Source of the DNA: Citrus sinensis
Lineage: Eukaryota > Streptophyta > Magnoliopsida > Sapindales > Rutaceae
Direction: 5' to 3'
DNA length: 64,000 nt
NCBI RefSeq assembly: GCF_022201045.2
Contig: NC_068559.1
Location: forward strand, 26,047,501 to 26,111,500
The notes beneath the pieces were generated by a model. It worked only from the letters and a program-made list of their open reading frames with translations. It was not told the origin of the DNA and made no database searches. This document shows positions 59,088 to 64,000 of this stretch, one piece after another. Both the position numbers and the translations under genes were made by a program. Position 1 is the stretch's first letter; the number at the start of each line of letters is the position of its first letter.

Positions 59088-60174
59088 TGAAATACAAGTA
59101 AGCAACCCAAGAGGGGGGGTGAATTGGGATTCTAAAAAATTGTTCAATATTAAAGAAAATCTTAATGCAATTATAACTCAAATTCAAAGCAATAACAATT
59201 AAGATGATCACAATATAAAATGATAAGGGAAGAGAGATTCAAACTGTCGGACAGAAAACGGTTCGCCGTTAACCTTAAACGGTTAACCGTTTCGGTTGTC
59301 AAAGTTACCGTTGGGCCAGATTTTAAAATAAACGGTTTGCCGTTTACGATTGCCCTTTCGCCGTTAACTTCCAGAGACCTGCAAGATGAGCATTTGTTAT
59401 CCGCTTATACTAAACGGTTAAGGACTTGCATGAAGTAACGTTTCTGGATGTTATCGGGTAACCGTTTGAAATAAAAGGTTAGCCGTTTGTCTCCAGTAAC
59501 CTGCAAAATGAACATCAGTTAATCCGTTTTCATTTAGCGGTTAAGGGATTGCATAAAGTGGCTTCTCTGGGTATTATCGGTTGACCGTTTAAAAATAAAC
59601 GGTTTGCCGTTTGGCTCCAGTAACCTGCACAACAATTTAGCCTTATCAGTTTTCGTTTAATCAATGCCAGAGGAGGACAACCTTCAATTCTGGAAGTTAT
59701 CGGTTAACCGTTAAAAAAATAAACGGTTCACCGTTAGTTTCCAGTAGCCTTCCCATCTTGGGTGTTTTTCGTTAAGCGTAAACGGTTAGAGCTTAGGCAA
59801 TATGTTGCTCTCTGGTAATAATCGGTTAACCGTTTAAAATAAAACGGTTTACCGTTAACTTCCAGTAACCTCACCATCTATTGTATTTTCCGTTTTTCAT
59901 AAACGGTTAGAGGTTTAGGAAAAGTGTTACTCTCTGCCTTTAATCGGTTAACCGTTTAAAATAAACGGTTCACCGTTAATGACCAGAATTGCAATCTTAA
60001 ACAAGTTTTTGCAGAGAATTTCTTTCTAATTTGAAAATCCATCTTTTATGAAGAAATAAGGCAATGATTAAAAAGGGTTTTCGTTTATAAAGAAATAGCT
60101 CCAATATTTTTGTCAAAAACCATATAAAATTTGTTATCATCAAAATCAATATTATTAACATATTTATGTTAACA
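59088..60174 (-). mobile_element. Solo LTR, Copia type, copy 2
   Basis: Same family as 24834-26054. On the minus strand it begins TGTTAACATAAATATGTTAA and ends TATTTCA after 'cacccccctcttgggtt'. The 5-bp target-site duplication atttt flanks it (59083-59087 and 60175-60179). It is 1087 bp long, solo, and inserted into the palindromic array. Internal 'cggttaaccgttt' and 'aaacggttcaccgtt' units differ in number from copy 1. Confidence 0.92.
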
Positions 60175-60179
60175 ATTTT

Positions 60180-60709
60180 ATCTTTCTTTTCTGGCACGAA
60201 ATCGGCTTGCCGGTTGTCCGAATCCGGCCTGGCATTTCGGCAAACCGGATATCTCTCTCTGTCTCAAACTGTTTTATCTTTTCTCTTGCTCACTCCAAAA
60301 GCCATCATTTTCAACCGTTTTGACATCAAATGGGTTTAGAAAAATCATTCCCATCATGCCTAATGTGTTTGGATAATTTTTAAGCAATGTGCTTGTCTTG
60401 AGATGCTGATGATTATTAGGGCGAGGTTTTTAAATTTTTGCAATTAGTTTTAAATCTTGCAATAGTGAGGGGAAGCAACCGTCACAATTGTAGTATGTGT
60501 TATGTCATCCTCAAAAATATATTATACAAATAGAGTGTGTGTCTTCGAAGTAGTATCCATGACATTTACTAATTTGAATACACTAATTAGAACAATGTTA
60601 GTGGTCAAACTACAAAAATCAGTGCACTAAATGAACAATTATGATTCCACAGTTAAACCTACAACAAAATGTGGAATTTCACACGAACCCAATGAAGAAG
60701 ACCTAACAT
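60180..60709. other. End of palindromic array and 3' side of the Ulp1-like gene
   Basis: 60190-60260 has the last units of the ccgg palindrome array (tcggcttgccgg, atccggcctgg), ending in 'caaaccggat', which also begins the array at about 58636. The remainder should hold the 3' UTR of the Ulp1-like gene. No other gene. Confidence 0.5.
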
Positions 60710-63700
60710 TTACGACCGTAATCTTTTTGGATTTTTTTTCCGACTTTTCCCTGGAGCTTTCGCGCCTATTCTATATGTGTTTGCCTTCAGCGTAGACGGT
60801 ATGGCCCTTGCCTGGGCAGCATGCTCAGCAAATGTGACGTTTGCTTGAGCAAGCAATCCAGCTCGTGCTTCATTAAAGGCCGAGTCGATAAGTTGAACTG
60901 CTAGTCTTCCACGAACATCTTGGGAATCATGCTACGCATGTAACATACTATGTAATAAGTTCTTTTACTTGATCAATACAATAAGGAGACAACGAGTTAA
61001 AATATCTCTATTCAAATTTTTAATTGTTACCATATATGATTTGATAGGAATGAGCCCTGGAGTCTCCATGAATTTGATGACATAGATTCCACAATCAAAT
61101 CCATTTGGTTGTTTCGGAACCCCCTCACCAGACCGAATAGGGAACCAAATGAATCGCGTTGATGGCTTGACATTTGGAGGTAACTTTGAATGAAAAATGG
61201 AATCAAGAGAATGTAACTGCGAAGTTCAAATCAAAATAGCAAATTAGATTATTGAATAATAAAAACCTACACCAAAGTGAGGAACGACATATACACATGT
61301 AACATACTATGCGTTCAGCTTGTTGCTCGCGTTTTCGATTACTTCGACCATCAGGAAGAGGGTCCCAAACCTCACCATAGCCTTCCTTCACATTCACGAT
61401 GAACAGGAACCAATGAAAGGCACCATCGTTAATTGGAACATAAATCTAACAAAAAAAATCAGTCACCATCGATAATTGGAACATAAATCTAACAAATAAA
61501 AATAAGTATTTTTCTCATAGAAGATGTTTTACAAAAAGTAAAATTGTTCTCAGTAGAGAGTGTAGAAAGTAACCTTTTGGCACCTTTGAAAGTCTAGCAT
61601 GAAAGGTTTTCCGACACTTGCTGCTTGTGCAAAACCATCAACGTCGGCTCCAACGGTAAGTGCTGATTGCTAAAAAAGAACAATAAGTAAACAAGTGATA
61701 TGTCAATAAATGCACAAGTATTGAAAAATATCTTATTGTACAGAGCAATGTTTGAAAATTATTATAGATAAACAACAACTTCAATTCACATAGAAATAAT
61801 AGTGGTGGATACTTACTGCATATATTGTCGGTAAATACCAGTTTATTGGTGCATCATTGCGTTTAGCCCGTTCATATAGTGTGAGGTGATATGCTATCAT
61901 GGTGAGAATCTAAAACAGTGGTCAATAAGTGAGAACTTAGTATTTAATTTTGCAATAAAGCATCCAAACATATAGTACGATGATGTGCGTGCCAATGCAC
62001 CACAAACCTCTCCACTCAGAGCCGTGTTAGGCAAAAGGCTCATGAAATTATGCCTGGAGATAAATTGATCATCAGTAGAGACAACGATTTCGCTGAAAAC
62101 ACAAACAAGTAATAAAGTGTTAGCTAATCAATATATATGTACAAGGGAATAAAAAATACAAAGCCTTATAAACCACAAGTACCTTCCGTTACCACCTTTA
62201 TCAAATGCATATTGAATGAGCTTCAATTGGTCAAGAGAAAGGGGGTTATTTACATGGAAAGGACCAGCTTTAAACTTAGCCTTCGCTCCCCGAGACACTT
62301 TATCATAAGGAGAGAGTTGGTATCGTCCCGGCCTTCTGTTCCGTGCTGGTCGTGTTGCTGGTACGCTCATGCTAGTGGAGGTCTGGAACTCTTGCTTAGT
62401 GTCAAGTGGTTCAGCTAAATTCTATATATGTCCAGGGTCAAAATTAATTCATTATCATTAAAACTAAATTACAACTAAAGATCGCTTAGACAAACCTCTC
62501 CCTCCTCTCGAGGTTTTGGCGTTAAATGGAGATCATGTCCTCTATCAAATTGAAATGAATCGAGCGGAGTTTCACTAGTATGTGCAGTAGTCCCAATACA
62601 GCCCAACATAACATCAAAGGCTCGTAAACTTGCTTTCACTCTACGATCCACGGTGTCGTCATCACTGACCAAAATCATTTTCCCTTCAGTTTTTGACATT
62701 GTTTTTCCATCCGGAGATGTACGATTTTGACTTTTCACATTTGAAGGTGGATCGGGAGCAACTGGTTGTTTGCTTGATCCTCCGTGATACTTTGATGTCA
62801 ACTCTCCCAATATTTTCTCTATATTTTCCAATCTCCGTTCAATGGTTTGGAACGACTCTTTGTTTTGTGCGACGAATGACCCAAACCTTTCCATTAGTAA
62901 CTGAAAAGCATCATTATTCGCATTGTTCCACCCAGGAGGTTCTGCTTGTTCAGGCTTATGAAGCCGATCAGGGTCACGCATCGAAACCTAAAATAATTCA
63001 TAAAATAATAACAATTTAGTCCAAAAATATGGTAATTGATTTCATTAAAATAGTATGCATGTATTTTATACCTTATTGCTTTTGATGCCACCAAGCTTTT
63101 TTTGCCATTTCAAGAATCGTCGAATCTCATCATTATTCCATACACTGATAGGACACATTGTTCTATCAATAGAAGGTCGATCATATACAACGGAGGAAAA
63201 GTAGAACAACTGTCCATCAATGGCAAAGTACGTATGTTATACACTGAAATAAGCAAAATACAAGAAACAAGAAACAATATATTTTTTCTTAATTAAATAC
63301 GAACCTTTAAGAAAAGAACACAGCCGCTAACAGAGCTAACTTTATTCTCTTTAAACTTTTGCACACCTTCCCATAAAAAGGTAAAACACCAACTAGCCCA
63401 ATTTTTTTCTCTAATTGAATTTGTATCTTTCAGTGCACGAAGATACAACGGATTAATGTATATTGCACTTGTGGGACATAAAATGGTTCCCAACGCAAAA
63501 AGACTAAAAAGTATCTTAAATTCATCATCAGAAGTTGAAGTATTCATTAGCCTTTTTTTCACCTCCGCTATATGAATTCCTCTAGGTCCACTACTATACA
63601 CTACACGCAAATCAGTTATATCAACTGCTTGGTCATTTAAGTCCACACGTGTGCCTCCATCTCTAACCCCCATTATAGTTGCAAACACTGTAGGGCTTAA

Positions 63701-63997
63701 ATTGTATTCTTTCCCATGTAGAATTATACTTTGCCTACCTACATCACATTGTTGAATTAATGCTGCACATAACTCTTGTCTTAAGCGTCCACATTTTAGG
63801 TCAAGTAGACTTCCTAAGCCGGTTTCATTCACTGCTGCTTGTTGGTCACTTGAAAAAGATGAAACCACATCGGAGAATGAGGCTACACGACATCGAGATA
63901 GAAGGTTGCCACCATCAGTCTTCTCCTCATCAGATTCCTTAATATTTTTACTCGTACCACTATTTTCACTACTATTTGAGCTAGATATCTCATTCAT
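60710..63997 (-). CDS. Ulp1-like SUMO protease (C48), transposon-associated (10 exons)
   Basis: Exons in transcript order: 63997-63305, 63209-63072, 62987-62496, 62421-62183, 62092-62008, 61909-61817, 61669-61574, 61445-61308, 61216-61031, 60931-60710. They join to 793 aa with a closed frame and GT-AG junctions. The N-terminal part (GLGSLLDLKCGRLRQELCAA, EYNLSPTVFATIMGVRDGG) resembles the DUF1985-like region of plant Ulp1/MULE proteins. A charged, possibly coiled segment follows (FQTIERRLENIEKILGEL). The C-terminal protease domain has all four C48 catalytic positions: His623 (GAFHWFLFIV), Asp640 (EVWDPLPDG), Gln694 and Cys700 (KQPNGFDCGIYVIKFME). The tail is basic (KSRKKNPKRLRS). The first Met lies 3 nt from the window edge, so the true start may be further out. 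It is convergent with the MULE transposase gene. Confidence 0.85.
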
Positions 63998-64000
63998 ATT

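Noticed and set aside
58543-59211. Several 63-122-aa ORFs on both strands rich in Ala, Arg and Gly
   Set aside because: They read the palindromic ccgg array, which is self-complementary, so similar peptides appear on both strands. No coding evidence.
61203-61397. Separate small gene of 64 aa
   Set aside because: Its first half is exon 8 of the Ulp1-like gene with the WDPLPD motif, and the rest is intron.

Overview
The window is nuclear DNA of a flowering plant, almost certainly a eudicot. It has GT-AG introns rich in T and A, AT-rich spacers, a decayed chloroplast atpA insertion, plant-specific gene families (PPR, plant LEA2/NHL, plant-type O-fucosyltransferase, LAMMER kinase AFC type) and plant transposons. 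The style fits a woody rosid such as Citrus, but that is an impression from memory and not proven here. No tRNA, rRNA or CRISPR was seen.

Layout. 1-4.9 kb: AT-rich spacer and a non-autonomous Mutator-like element with a 9-bp target-site duplication. 4.98-9.15 kb (+): 12-exon AFC2-like LAMMER kinase. 9.8-10.9 kb (-): LEA2/NHL membrane protein. 11.5-18.35 kb: complete non-autonomous LTR retrotransposon with unequal LTRs, a 5-bp duplication, a nested hAT element and two minisatellites. 20.3-22.0 kb (-): intronless PPR gene. 22.4-30.7 kb: transposon graveyard (hAT MITE, chloroplast atpA pseudogene, Copia-type solo LTR, Harbinger remnant, MULE MITE). 31.7-35.2 kb (+): MKP1-type MAP kinase phosphatase. 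36.5-41.0 kb (-): 14-exon coilin. 42.4-43.8 kb (-): organellar ribosomal protein bS21. 47.0-51.6 kb (+): 11-exon O-fucosyltransferase. 53.8-64.0 kb: transposon-rich block with a cluster of four hairpins, a 193-bp tandem array, an intact FAR1/MULE transposase gene (+), a roughly 390-bp palindrome, a second solo LTR of the same family, and a 10-exon Ulp1-like SUMO-protease gene (-) with its catalytic residues.

How the parts relate. The host genes act in separate processes: splicing-kinase signalling, stress MAPK control, Cajal-body assembly, organelle translation, organelle RNA processing and glycosylation. They are not an operon. The PPR/coilin and bS21/O-fucosyltransferase pairs recall conserved neighbours in Arabidopsis (from memory). 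The most unusual part is the right-hand 10 kb, where a MULE transposase gene and an Ulp1-like protease gene face each other across a large self-complementary block. This resembles known Ulp1-carrying MULEs, but the right terminus lies outside the window.

Exon boundaries were worked out by hand from splice sites, reading phase and family similarity. In every multi-exon model the reading frame closes.
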